A DNA stretch of 64,000 bases from Malaya genurostris (taxonomy: Eukaryota; Arthropoda; Insecta; Diptera; Culicidae). The number at the start of each line of letters is the position of its first letter. Within the stretch, counting starts at the first letter, position 1. The position numbers were made by a program, and so were the translations under genes. The stretch spans positions 10,856,631 to 10,920,630 of the forward strand of contig NC_080571.1 in NCBI RefSeq assembly GCF_030247185.1, given 5' to 3'. Below are positions 21,230 through 32,320 of the stretch, in pieces. The notes under the pieces are model-generated. The model did no database searches. It was not told where the DNA came from and worked only from the letters and a program-made list of their open reading frames with translations.

Positions 21230-22467
21230 ACAGTTCGGCTGTAAAGTTCGTATCGTTTAATAGAAACACACATTTTTTTGTCAAAATTCGTTTTGATTAT
21301 TCAACATAATTGCCATCAGAGGCGATACAGCGATTATAGCGATCTTCCAACTTTTCGATACCATTTTTGTAGTACGATTTGTCCTTTGCCTCAAAATAGG
21401 CCTCAGTTTCAGCGATTACCTCTTCATTGCTTCTAATTTTTTTACCAGCGAGCATTCTCTTGAGGTCTGAGAACAGGAAAAAGTCACTGGGGGCCAAATC
21501 TGGAGAATACGGTGGATGAGGGACACAGTGCATTGTCTTGATGAAACAAAACTTTTTCTTCTTCAAATGAGGCCGTTTTTTTGAAATTTTGTCCTTCAAA
21601 CGCTCAAATAACGCTATATAATAGTCACTGTTGATGGTTTTTCCCTTTTTAAGGTAGTCGATGAAAATTATACCATGCGAATCCCAAACTATAGACGCCA
21701 TAACCTTATCGGCCGATTGTTGAGTCTTTCCACGCTTTGGGTTCGGTTCATCGCGTGCAGTCCACTCAGCTGACTGTCGATTGGACTCCGGAGTGAAGTG
21801 ATGGAGCCATGTTTCGTCCATTGTTATATATCGACGAAAAAAATCGGTTTTATTTCGATATAACAGCTCCAAACACTGCTCAGAATCATAAATTCGTTGT
21901 TGTTTTTGATCGATTGTGAGCTCACGCGGCACCCATTTTGCACAAAGCTTTCTCATATCCAAATATTCGTGAATAATATGTCCAACACGTTCCTTTGATA
22001 TCTTTAGGGTGTCAGCTATCTCGATCAACTTCACTTTACGGTCATTGAAAATCATTTTGTGGATTTTTTTCACGTTTTCATCGGTAACAGCCTCTTTTGG
22101 ACGTCCACTGCGTTCATCGTCTTCGGTGCTCATATGATCAGTACGAAATTTTGCAAACCACTTACGAATTGTTGCTTCGCCCGGTGCAGAGTCTGGATAA
22201 CACTCATCAAGCCATTTTTTGGTATCGGCGGCACCTTTTTTCATCAAAAAGTAGTGTTTCATCAACACACGAAATTCCTTTTTTCCATTTTTTTCACAAT
22301 AACAAAAGTAGCTTCACTCAAAATGCAATATCTCACAAACTAATAATTAAACAGCTGTCAAATTTATACACGTTTCTTTTGAATGTTGGTACTAACTGAA
22401 AATGGTATGGATTTGATTCTAGTGGCGCCCTCTCATAGAAACGATACGAACTTTTCAGCCGATCTGT
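21230..22467 (-). mobile_element. Mariner element, irritans-like, near full length
   Basis: Inverted ends share ACAG.TCGGCTG.AAAGTTCGTATCGTTT (left from 21230; right ending 22467), each abutting TA (21228-21229, 22468-22469). The 1238-bp body carries the transposase gene on the minus strand. Right-end sequence up to 22300 is almost identical to 13902-14564. Confidence 0.9.
21297..22268 (-). pseudogene. Mariner transposase, open but defective
   Basis: A 323-codon frame runs from ATG at 22266-22268 to the stop at 21297-21299. Residues 1-105 hold the paired HTH region, with 'GRPKEAVTDENVKKIHKM', 'MRKLCAKWVPREL' (linker), then 'ITMDETWLHHFTPE' with the first catalytic aspartate, 'VMASIVWDSHGIIFIDYL', and near the end 'HPPYSPDLAPSDFFLF' with the third. 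Family members are about 345-350 residues. The shortfall is explained at about 21505-21560: the DNA still contains the 'CATCAAGACAATGCA' box for HQDNA but read in a shifted frame (IKTM), followed by a deletion that restores the frame before HPPYSPD. The second catalytic aspartate is thus lost from the protein. It is likely catalytically dead despite the long open frame. Confidence 0.85.
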
Positions 22468-22622
22468 TAATTTAGTACTTGAATGCAGTTTCCGTTCCTG
22501 AATTCTTGTCCCGAATTTAGGTTATGGTGTAGATGAATGAACGATGACAAAACGAACTCAACAGCTGTAAACATCTAAAAAAATTCCACAAATCGGTTCT
22601 ATTTAGAATAATTAAAATAGTA
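22468..22622 (+). repeat. Short direct repeat, copy 2
   Basis: This is the partner of 19955-20091. It begins exactly at the TA flanking the right end of the mariner element. Confidence 0.55.
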
Positions 22623-22767
22623 CCAAAGAACTATGCGATTTTTTCCCAATGAGTATGTAAATCTAAACAAAATAGTTGTAACATTGTTTGTTGTATTTTT
22701 GCTGATCGTAGTATCGTCCCATTTTCATCACGTGTAATTTCTTTGTATATTTTCGCAAATCATAAGG

Positions 22768-23005
22768 AGTGTATCGAAAATAAGCTATCCACATACATTT
22801 GTGTTGTACGCATGTATTTGTGATGGTTTTTATGCTCAGATCACACTATGCTGTGCGTTTGGCTGTCAGCTTTCCTTCGTTTACTTGTTTGTGCGGTTGA
22901 AATTCTGCATTTTGAAAATGTCGCGTATTGAAAAGGAAGTGAAAATTAAGGTTCTGGACACATGGCTAAGCGAGAATGGTATTACTATCCGAAAATTGGC
23001 GAACA
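22768..23005 (+). mobile_element. ITm DD37E element, 5' end fragment
   Basis: The left terminal repeat AGGAGTGTATCGAAAATAAG, preceded by TA (22766-22767), is identical to that of the 699-1803 element. It leads into the transposase start 'MSRIEKEVKIKVLDTW' at 22918 onward. Similarity stops near 23003, after 'IRKLAN', where unrelated sequence begins. Only the first ~30 codons survive. Confidence 0.85.
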
Positions 23006-23635
23006 ATTGATGTCACTCGGTCAAATGAAAAGCTAGAGAGGTGCTTTTTTCAGCAAAGTTGCTCAAAATTTCCTACAACTTTATTGTACAATAAAATCGT
23101 TTTTGAGTTCAATTAAGAATGTTAAATTTCAGATTTCAATCTAAATAAGGACCACCCTAGTAATTTTTTATATCAAAAGGAGCGCCATTTGATAACAAAC
23201 AACTTTTGTGAAGACACCAACTACAAGAAACTAATATTAAATAGTGAAAATATTTTTGTCACGCTAATTTCCCGTTTCAAACCAGTGTACTGTAGTGTGT
23301 CGTGTTTTATAAGCTTTCCAATTCCAGTATGTTTGTATACTTCGTTTACCGCCAAGTATAGAGCATGGGATTCTCTACCAAACAGGTCGAGTACTCAAAT
23401 ATCTTCCTTCTTCAACCACTTTTCTCTTGAAAGATACAAATTTATCCGCATATTCATAAACCGCTTTACACGAGCCCGACATGCCGCAGATGCGCATCTA
23501 AGCGCAATCACTCGAATGAAATGCAATGCTATAAATTACATCACAGTCGACTTATCTTGTCGCCTTCCTATCTAGGGAATAAAACTCCTTAAAACTCGGT
23601 ATGAAACTATGCGAAGAACATCAGACCAAGGTAAA
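23006..23635. other. Intergenic, no gene seen
   Basis: A 128-codon open frame at 23189-23575 (+) has no recognisable motifs, start context or neighbours, so I do not call it. Confidence 0.3.
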
Positions 23636-23639
23636 CGAG

Positions 23640-24065
23640 TAAGGCTTTCAGCACTCGAAATGCTCCTTATTTTCTTTAAAGAATACAGGAACAGCTTTGG
23701 AAGTTTCACTTATCTTCGCTCTTCACACTTTCCCATACTCTTTACTCTACACTTTTTTCATTTAAGGCTTCATTCTTTACTCTTTATTTTTCGATCTTTG
23801 CCCTTCACAGTTCTTTCTTCTCTAATTAGTATTCTTTTTTAACCCTCCTTTTCTTTGTACTATTCTTCGCACTCTATCTTTTATCATTCATTCTTTATTG
23901 GCTATTATTTATTCTTCGTCGTTTATTCTTTACTTTTTTTTTACTCTCTAGCATACATTTGTCTCTTTGCTCTTTGTTCTTCATGTTCTGCACTCTTAAC
24001 TATTCGTTCTTCACAATTTACTCTATAGTCTTCTTACTATTCGCTCTTCGTTCCTTAAAAAAATT
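23640..24065. repeat. Pyrimidine-rich degenerate repeat (TTCTTTACTCT-like)
   Basis: The + strand is a run of imperfect 'ttcttcactcttt / ttctttactctttattttt' units, heavily biased to T and C. It is low-complexity, not coding. Confidence 0.55.
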
Positions 24066-24169
24066 TTCAGTCTTCACAAGTAGTTTCTAACTAGTCTCCA
24101 TCAAGCTTTTTAGTCACCATTTTTTTTTTACCGTGAAAACATTCCTATTCCTCAGTATAATCTTCATCT

Positions 24170-24604
24170 AGAGCGATACACTTGGACTTGACCTATCGGC
24201 CCTCCAACATTCTGATGCTCTTTGAAAGAAAAAAAGTTTTGTCAAGGCCTTCAAAATAGGCTTCCGTTTCTGTAAGGACCTCAGCATTCGACGAAAATTT
24301 CTTCCCCAGGAGAAATCTTATCAAGGTTTGGAAATAAATAATAGTCGCTGGGGGCCAGGTCTGGAGAATACGGGGGATGGTATCCGTACCACTTTTATTC
24401 TGAATGCTGAAACTCGTCTTTTTTGATAGCTTGATGAAAACTAAAGCTCGTCTGATACGATCAGCTGCTATTCAAACACTAACGGATAGATTATCATGAA
24501 ATTTGGTATTTGACCATCTGATGTTCTCAACAAAAATATACATCGTTCGAAACTATTGACGTTTTTACTGCGAAAGGTCCGGGACTTTTCATTCCATGTA
24601 GTAA
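24170..24604 (-). pseudogene. Mariner transposase relic with one terminal end
   Basis: On the minus strand 'YHPPYSPDLAPSDYYLFPNL' is read at about 24310-24378, with the third catalytic aspartate, followed after a frameshift by 'LLGKKFSSNAEV' and 'ETEAYFEGLDKTFF' (about 24230-24320). The right edge 'ggtccgggacttttcattcc' (24579-24598) looks like a mariner terminal repeat. Most of the gene is missing between them. Confidence 0.75.
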
Positions 24605-25140
24605 CAGTGATTTTGGCTATAGTTGTGTAGTCCTACGTCAATAGTTCGAACAGCCCTTGTAGTGTTTCATGCTATGTACATTAAAATTCCAATATTTTAG
24701 GGTCATTTCTAATTTCGTAAAGTGGTAGTGTTCAGAAGTTGAAGCACCTAAAAAATTTCTTACGCAAAATTTGAGCTAAATCGGATAAAAGTTTTAAATT
24801 TTTTGATCTTGAAAAATCACAATAAGGCGTGAGAGATATTTTTCTGGTGCCAAATGTCTTCGAATTGTCTGAAACGTCGAGATCTAGTGTCATTTCGGAA
24901 AATTTATTTTTTAAAAAATCAACTCTGGGAATTTTGAAATTTCCGAGATTGTAAATTTATTTTTGATGCCAAATATCTTAAAATTTCCTTAAACGTCGAG
25001 ATAACACCAGATCTCGACATTTTATTCAATTCTAAGACACTTTGGATTCAAACAAAATCGATTTCGAAGTTGCAGAGTAAAAAAAAAAACTATTTTTGAA
25101 ATTTTAGATCTCGAAATTTCAGGCAATTCTAAGACATAGT
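24605..25140. other. Intergenic, AT-rich, no gene seen
   Basis: The phrase 'gtcgagat.taacaccagatctcgac' recurs in loose form (24878-24892, 24997-25020). No coding signal was found. Confidence 0.3.
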
Positions 25141-25212
25141 TTCGTTTCTTTCGGCACGTCAGTAAAGACATAGCACTTCGGTGTGATAAGTGTATATGTA
25201 AATAGCATGAAC

Positions 25213-25309
25213 TTTACGTCTGCTCAGCGGTTTATGTTTAACCGTTAGATGGCGTTAGCAGTTCAACATAAACTGCTGACGCACTGATGAGCTGAAAGCG
25301 AAACGTAAA
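25213..25309 (+). ncRNA. Type III hammerhead ribozyme, complete
   Basis: All parts are present and in register. Stem III pairs TTTACG (25213-25218) with CGTAAA (25304-25309). The cleavage triplet is GTC (25218-25220), cutting after C25220. Stem I pairs 25221-25238 with 25265-25283: 3 bp, a 2x3 internal loop suited to the loop contact hammerheads use, then 13 bp with one G.U. The core boxes are CTGATGA (25284-25290) and GAAA (25300-25303), and stem II is GC-TGAAA-GC (25291-25299). No core residue deviates from consensus. The upstream block 25141-25186 recurs at 44919-44965, tying it to a repeat family. Such ribozymes occur in Penelope-like elements, satellites and retrozymes; which carrier applies is unresolved. 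Confidence 0.85.
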
Positions 25310-25640
25310 AAATGAAAATAGTTATGTGCATTTAGCACAAATCGGGTATCCATGCGGTACAGAACCGCTAAATAACAAATCTAAGACATTTGTCATCAAA
25401 TCAAATTTAATTTTGATTTCGGAAATTTCATGGTCATTACAGCTATAATCAATTCCTGTTTTTACACGTAATATAATAGTTTGTAGGTCATTTTGAAGCT
25501 TTCATAAAAATTTTGCATGGTCTAAAAACTTAGCAAGACCAACTCACCGAAAATAAAATAACTAGAACGAGAATTAAACAATTAAACATTTTAACGATTT
25601 ATTAATTTTTAGTTGCTTTGACGTAAAACCGCCATAACTA

Positions 25641-25994
25641 AATTCAGTTTTGCAATGACTGAGCGGAAACATATATTGGAGAAGCCAAATGAATGAAAAA
25701 CTAACAGAAAAGATGATTTATTGGAAAAAGATACGCTCAGAGACAGGACTTGCGTTCTTATGCATTCCGTGCATACGCGCTCCCGTTTCGCCACTCTGAA
25801 TCTTCTTTTAGTCACTCTAAAACGCCATGGTATGGTAGAACATGGTCTACATCCTGGCCGTCACCCGAATACATAAGAACGCAGGTTCGAGTCCTGTCTC
25901 TGAGCGTAGTTTTTCATTCATTTGGCTTCGCTAGTTTTTCATTCATTTGGCTTCTCCAATATATGTTTCCGCTCAGTCATTGCAAAACTGAATT
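25641..25994. repeat. Inverted repeat with tRNA-like centre
   Basis: The arm 25641-25703 (starting aattcagttttgcaatgact) is matched in reverse complement by about 25932-25994. An inner pair (cgctcagagacaggact / agtcctgtctctgagcg, plus aagaacgca) continues at 25734-25765 and 25866-25906. In the right arm a 23-27-bp piece 'agtttttcattcatttggctt' is doubled. The centre contains TGGTAGAACATGG and GGTTCGAGTCC (25884-25894), a box A/box B pair of RNA polymerase III type. No 7-bp acceptor stem closes, so it is a tRNA-derived repeat rather than a tRNA gene. Confidence 0.6.
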
Positions 25995-26055
25995 AAACAT
26001 TGTCAATTCAATTTTCTCACAAGCTACTTTCATGTCAATGTGTAGTTTAAAGGGA

Positions 26056-26200
26056 ATCGGGTCACTTCGCCGAAAGCCATTTCGCCGAAAGTCGTTTCGC
26101 CGAACGCCATTTCTCCAAAAGTCGTTTCGCCGAATAGGTCATTTCGCCGAAAGTCATTTCGCTGAAAGGGTCATTTCGCCAAAAGGGACATTTCGCCGAA
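26056..26200. repeat. 15-bp minisatellite (TTCGCCGAA type), locus 1
   Basis: Imperfect copies of 'gccatttcgccgaaa' run head to tail, opening with 'aatcgggtcacttcgcc' and closing with 'gggtcatttcgcc' variants. Each unit contains the near-palindrome TTCGCCGAA. The same repeat occurs at 35190-35371. Confidence 0.85.
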
Positions 26201-27665
26201 TATTATTATTTTTTTGTGTTATCATGCCTCCTGTATAACTGATGTTGCACAGCCACATAACCGAAGCCTTCTTCATGGTGTTTTGTTAAAAAACTGACGG
26301 GGGCGACGCTTTTTAAGTTCGCCTCGGGTGCCAAAAATGCTCACTACGGCTCTGATCACGTCGCTACACTTTCATTAAATATAACAAACGTTACGTAAAG
26401 ATTTGTTATCTCATTAGTCTTTTTTCATCTCCTTTGATTGCTTAATCTTTAGTTTACTATCATTTATCTGAGAAACTGATTACTGATGCCGAAAGAAACT
26501 TTCATGTTTCTATGAAAAATGAAAAAAAAGTGTTTTAATGAATTATACAGTAATATATATGAGAATATGAATAATATAAAAGAGGCACCATTACACCTGT
26601 AAGTGGATCCAAATAAATTTTTATCGTGCATTGGAAAAAAATCTGCACACCCGTCATCCTGCGCATGTTTAAAATGCAAGTTTCAAAATTATTATAAAAC
26701 GAACGCATGGTCACTTCGAAATCATATTTAACTAGGCTGATGTGGTTTCGGGTGGACTTTTAGTATCGATTGAATCCACTGCACAGTTCTCCGGATAAAA
26801 AATTTATGGGGACAAAACATTTGTGGCTTTATACTTATAGTCGTATTGGGGTGCCTCTTATTATAAGGATGCTCCAAAAATTATTTTCCGTATGTGTTGA
26901 AATAGAGGACTGTATCGTTCGGCAAAATTGACGAAAAACTTATATCAAACAGCTTTACTGAAGACACTATTGTGGTATATCTAACGCTTTTAGTGTTACA
27001 GCTATTTTAAGAGAGCAAAAAAATCAGATTTTTTTTCTCCAGCTTTTTTATTTTTCACTTCTCGTAGTTGGTATCTTTGAACATCTTTTAGAGTTTTTTG
27101 AAACCTATTTTTGATGACTGGCGCATTCAGGTAACAGCGTTTTCTGAACCGAAGTTATGAGCAAAACTTTTTCCAAAACAGGTTATTTTTAAATTGCTTG
27201 ATATTTTTTAATTTTTTTAATTGTGTTCAAAGTTGGGTTTTTATCATTGACAAATGCTCTATCAGGTAAGGCATTTTTAGCCATATATGAAAATAAAGTA
27301 TTTTTGTCTCCTTGAGTGTTAAAACTAATTCAGCTGCATAATCACGTTGGTTGTTACTCTATTTGATAATTCTATTACGGGATCTGACGTTAAACGCAAT
27401 CGTTTGAATACATCATCCAGATTCACTGAACGATTGGATTTCCGCGAATGGAACTCCTTATACTTGCGAATTGATTTATTTCAACTTTCTTGCTCTTCCT
27501 CACTGTACATGTCAATATGAAGCAGTATCAAATCTTCCTCTTTTTGTGTTGTTCTTCTCGAATCTCTTTGACGCATATCTAATACATCTCTTGATAACGG
27601 AACATTTCCTTTGCTTCGAAATATTTTTTCTTCTTCTGCATAAACTATAACGCCAACTAACAGAA
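26201..27665. other. Intergenic, no gene seen
   Basis: The phrase 'cgcctcgggtgccaaaaatgctcactacggctctg' (26322-26356) resembles one end of a hAT-type element on the minus strand, but no second end was found. The rest is AT-rich without coding signals. Confidence 0.3.
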
Positions 27666-27669
27666 CAGT

Positions 27670-27960
27670 TTCATGTCAAAACGTGTAACGATGACTAACC
27701 TACTTGCGTTCACAATGACGGTTTTACAAATGAATTTGAAAATAATTACCCAAGGAGGTCACCTTGGTCCAGTTATTTTCTTCTTTTATTTCAATGACAT
27801 TTATCTATTATATCTATTTATCTTAAGCCTCTTCCTCAATCAGATACGAAACTGGACCGATGCCCAACTTCTACAAAAGCATTTGGATATACATTGTTCA
27901 CGGTGCGACATAAACAGAACGATTCGAAACTCCAGCAAACGTTCAATTGTTAGGATCCCT
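27670..27960 (+). pseudogene. Non-LTR reverse transcriptase relic
   Basis: The + frame contains 'TQGGHLGPVIFFFYFNDI' (about 27745-27800), a recognisable form of the QGS.LGP..F..FiNDi box of jockey-like RTs. About 50 bases on follow 'DAQLLQKHLDIHCSRCDIN' and 'SSKRSIV', the segment usually found after the YADD box. The YADD box itself is lost in a deletion. No other retrotransposon parts were identified. Confidence 0.65.
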
Positions 27961-29289
27961 TGGAAGCGTCATCAAATCCAATTCAATTATCTCTTCATAT
28001 TGTGTCCTGGTTCGGTCAACGTTTGTTTACAATGAAAATCCGACCTACAATAGTTATAAAAAAAACAAAGAACAACTTGATAACCGCCGTATATGTTTTT
28101 TTCACGAAAGCGATTCATGTGCTGAGAAAATCATCCATACTTTTAAATCCACCAATCAACCACAGAGAAAATCCTTTGAAGAGGACATAAAGCATCAATT
28201 TACAATTTCAAATGAACCTTCAACATGTAAACAGTTTCTCAAAGCGAGTAAAATCGATTGCTTTCTTTCGTTATCTACCGTACCGTGGCTCAGTTTACGG
28301 TTGCCAAACCCAAGCTCCTTCCATACAAAACCAACTCTCCCACACTCCGTTCGTGGCGATATTGTTAACAAATCGTTCCCAGCGCATATATTTGCTCTTA
28401 CACCCGGAACCGAAAATCGAATCTCTTCATTCAGAGTTGAAACAGAGTTGTTCGTGTTTCTTCACGAGCAAGTAAACATCTTCCAGCACAGCACTACGGC
28501 AGCATCCGAATATCTTAGACAGAGTGTATAGAAAAAGGAAAAAAAAACTCAAATGGAAAAGAGGCCAATGATGAAGACAACATTCCCGGCTGAATTGTTT
28601 CAACTTTTTTTTGCCGCCTTGAATCCATGCTTGGTTCGGTGCTGTTCCGATTGCCAGGAATTTGTGAGCGATGCTTTCCTTTCGTTGGAACAGACCGAGC
28701 CAAGAAAAATACGTTTGCTGTGCGATAAAAGTTGGAAAAGCGTTTTTTTTTGTTCGTATTCAGCTTCAACCGGAAACTATAGAAACTATTTGAGAAAGAA
28801 AAACGTGCGATGAGATGTCCTCGTTGGGGTTGAGATGATTTGGTCGAACGGTTGGCAGGACTACTTAGCAGGTACTAGGCGTAATTTTGTGTGACAACTG
28901 CTTCAAATCGTGAAGGAAATGACTGCCTTTTTTACGTCAAATTACTCCAATTGCCCGTAATATTGACGATCAATTGGGATCATTGGTTGGCTTTGGAAAA
29001 CTTTGGAAACATTGCACTTCGTTGCAAAATATGATTTGCATTTACTTTATGCAGTAGCATATGTTGAACCGCGAGGCTGCATGAAGAGTTTAAAATAAAC
29101 TGCTACTGCTTTGTAGAGCACCGTAGGAGAAGCCATCTTTCATTGGTTGTAGACCAAACACATTTCAACCCACGCCCGAAAAGTTTCTAAATCAACAAAA
29201 TAACTTTTGTCCAATTGCAGCGTTTTTCAGGATCACAGGACGAGCTGGAGTCAGACGTGATATAGCGACAGAAGACTCGAATGATAAAG
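27961..29289. other. Intergenic, no convincing gene
   Basis: A 194-codon frame (27947-28531, +) overlaps the RT relic at its 5' end and shows no domain, so I do not call it. The A-rich segment 28533-28560 and poly-T at 28744-28751 look like decayed repeat tails. Confidence 0.3.
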
Positions 29290-32200
29290 TGTTTTGGTTA
29301 CTCGCTCTTCTCAGTTTCTCGCTGTTCTCGGCTACTCGCTTTTCTTGGTTACTCGCTCTTCTTGGTTATTCACTTTTCTCGATTATTCGCTTTTCTCGAT
29401 TACTCGTTTAATCGTTTTTTTTCTTAATTCGTTACCCGTTTTTCTCGGTTATTCGCATTTCTCGGTTACTCATTTTTCTCCGCTAATCGTTTTTTTTGTG
29501 ACTCGTTTTTCTCGGTTATTTGCATTTCTCGGATACTCATCTCGCACCATTACTCGTTTCTTTTTCGTTTATTCGTTTTTCTCGGTTAATTGCTTTTCTC
29601 GATTACCCAACATTCTCAGTTACACGTTTTTCTCGGCTACTCGCTTTTTTCCATTACTCGTTTTGCTCCGATAATCGTTCTTTTTAGTTACTCGTTTTTC
29701 TCAGTTATTCCTCTAATCGTTTACTGGTTTTTCTCGATTACTCGCTCTTCTCTGTAATTCGCTTATCTATGTTACTCACTTTTCTCGGTTACTCGCTTTC
29801 CTCGATTATTCTCCCTTCTCTGTTACTCGCTTTTCTCGGTTACTCGTTTTGCTGCGATAATCGTTTTTTTTGGTTACCCCTTTTTCTATGATATTTTCGC
29901 GTTTATTGGTTACTCGTTTTCACAGCTCATTTTTTTTCGTTTACTCGCTCTTCTCGATTACTCACTTTTCTCGGCTACTAGTTTTTTTCGGTTCCTCGTT
30001 TCTCTCGGCTACTCGAATTTTCGTTTATTCGTTTTTCTCGGTTGCTCTTTTTACTCGATTACTTGCTCTACTCGGTTATTCGCCTTTCTCAGTAATTCAC
30101 TTGCTACTAGTTTTTCTCGGTTACTCGTTTTTCTCGGCTACTCCAATTTTCGTTTATTCGTTTTTCTCGGCTGCTCACTTTGCTCGATTACTTGCTCTTC
30201 TCGGTTATTCGCGTGAGTTGGTTATTTGCCTTTCTCAGTAATTCGCTTGTCTCGGTTACTCGCACTTCTCGCTTTTCTCGATTACTCGTTTCAGTTGGTT
30301 ATTCGCTAATCTCGGTTACTCGCTTTTCTTGGTTACTCGCTCTTCTCGGTTATTCACTTTTCTCGATTATTCACTTTTCTCGATTACTCGTTTAATACTT
30401 TTTTTATTTTTTGGTTACTCGTTTTTCTCTGTTATTTGCATTTCTCGGTTACTCGTTTTTCTCCGCTAATCGTTTATTTTCGTTTGTTCGTTTTTCTCGG
30501 TTAATCACTTTTCTCGATAACTCGTTTCAGTTGTTCAATCGCTTATCTCGGTTACTCGCTTCTTTTGGTTACTCGCTCTTCTCAGTTTCTCGCTATTCTT
30601 GGTTACTCGGTTTTCTCGATTACACACTCTTCTCAGTTACACGTTTTTCTCGGCTACTCGCTTTTTTGCATTACTTGTTTTTCTCCTTTTTTTCGTTTAC
30701 TCGCTTTTCTCGATTATTCGCTCTTCTCTGTCACGTCAGTACTCGGTTACTCGCTTTTCCCGATTACTCATTTTCCTCGATTATTTGCTCTTCTCTGTTA
30801 CTCGCTTTTCTCGGTTACTTGTTTTTTCCGATAATCATTCTTTTTGGTTACTCGTTTTTCTCGGTTATTTGCATTTCTCGATTACTCGTTTTTTTCGTTT
30901 ACTCGCTTTCTTTTTCTATTACTCGTTTTTCTCCGCTAGTCGTTTTTTATGATTACTCGTTTTTGTCGGATATGCGCATTTCTCGATTACTCGTTTTTCT
31001 CCGCTACTCGTTTTTTTTCGTTTACTCGTTTTTCTCGGTTACTCGTCTTTCTCAATTATCCGCTTCAGTTGGTTCTTTTCTAATCTCGATCACTAGCTTC
31101 ACTCAGTTCCTCGTTCTTCTCGGTTACTCGCTTTTCTCGGCTACTCGTTTTTCTTGGTTCCTATCTTTTCACGATTGCACCCTTTTTTCGGCAACTCGTT
31201 TTTCTCCGCTACTCGTTATTTTCAGTGTTTCGCTATTCTCGGTTACTCTCTCTTCTCGATTACTCGCTTTTCTCGGCTACTAGGTTTTCCCGGTTACTTT
31301 TTTTTACCAGGTCATTAACTATTCTCGGTTGTTCGTTTATCTCGGTTACTTGTTTCTTTGGTTACTTGTTTTTTTTTGGAGCGCATTTTCCAAGGTTTTC
31401 TCGGCTACTCGTATTTTCGTTTACTCGTTTTTCTTGGTCACACAATTTTTTCGATTACTCACTATTCTCGGCTACTCACTCTTCTCAGTTACACGTTTTT
31501 CTCGGCTACTAATTTTTTTCCATTACTCGTTTTTCTCCGATAATCGTTTTTTTTTTACTCGTGAATCTCGGTTATTCGCATTTCTCGGTCAATCGTTTTT
31601 CTCCTCTAATCGTTTTCTCGCTCTTCTCTGTAATTCGCTTTTCTATGTTACTAACTTTTCTCGGTTACTCGCTTTCCTCGATTATTCGCCCTTCTCTGTT
31701 ACTCGCTTTTCTCGGTTACTCGTTTTGCTCCGCTAATCGTTCTTTTCAATCTCGTTTTTCTAGGTTATTTTCGCATTTTTCGGTTACTCGTTTTCTCTGC
31801 TAATCGTTTTTTTCGTCCACTCGCTCTTTTCTGTCACTCACTCTTCTCAGTTACTCGCTTTTCTCGGCTACTAGTTTTCCTCGGTTACTCGTTTTTCTCG
31901 GCTACTCGAATTTTCGTTTATTTGTTTTTCTCGGTTGCTCACTATGCTCGATTACTTTCTCTTCTCGGTTACTCGCTCTTCACGATTACTCTTTTTTTCG
32001 GTTACTCACTTTTCTTGGCTACTCGTTCGTCTCAGTTACTCACTTTACCCGGTTACTAGCTTTTCTCGATTACTTGCTCTTCTCGGCAACTCACTTTTCT
32101 CGGTTGTTCCTTTTTCTCGGTTACTTGTTTCTTTACTTTTTTCTTTTGATACCTTTTTTTTTTGTTGGTGTTTTTTTCTTTTGGTAACTCGTTTTTCAAA

Positions 32201-32320
32201 GTCACTCGCTTTTTACGGTTACTCACTTTTTCGATTACTCGTTTTCCTTGATTACTATTTTTCAGCTACTTACTTTTCTCGGTTACTCGTTTTTTTTTTT
32301 GATTACTCTGCTAACTCCGC
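29290..32320. repeat. 3-kb minisatellite, 17-bp unit
   Basis: About 170-180 imperfect tandem copies of CTCGGTTACTCGCTTTT (period 17) fill this stretch. Common variants are gattactcg, ctcttct and ggctactcg. Because 17 is not a multiple of 3, and the unit lacks stops on the + strand, all three + frames stay open for long distances and give repeating peptides such as SVTRFSRLLAFLGYSLF. These frames are therefore an artefact, not genes. Confidence 0.95.

Noticed and set aside
25860..25910. tRNA gene with GGTTCGAGTCC box B
   Set aside because: No matching acceptor stem or anticodon arm could be formed; it sits in an inverted repeat, so it is tRNA-derived at most.
26283..26356. hAT-like terminus 'cagagccgtagtgagcatttttgg' (minus strand)
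   Set aside because: A single end without a partner or target duplication; it may be a relic but cannot be delimited.
27947..28531. 194-codon open frame (+)
   Set aside because: It starts inside an RT relic, has no recognisable domain, and two other frames are equally open here.
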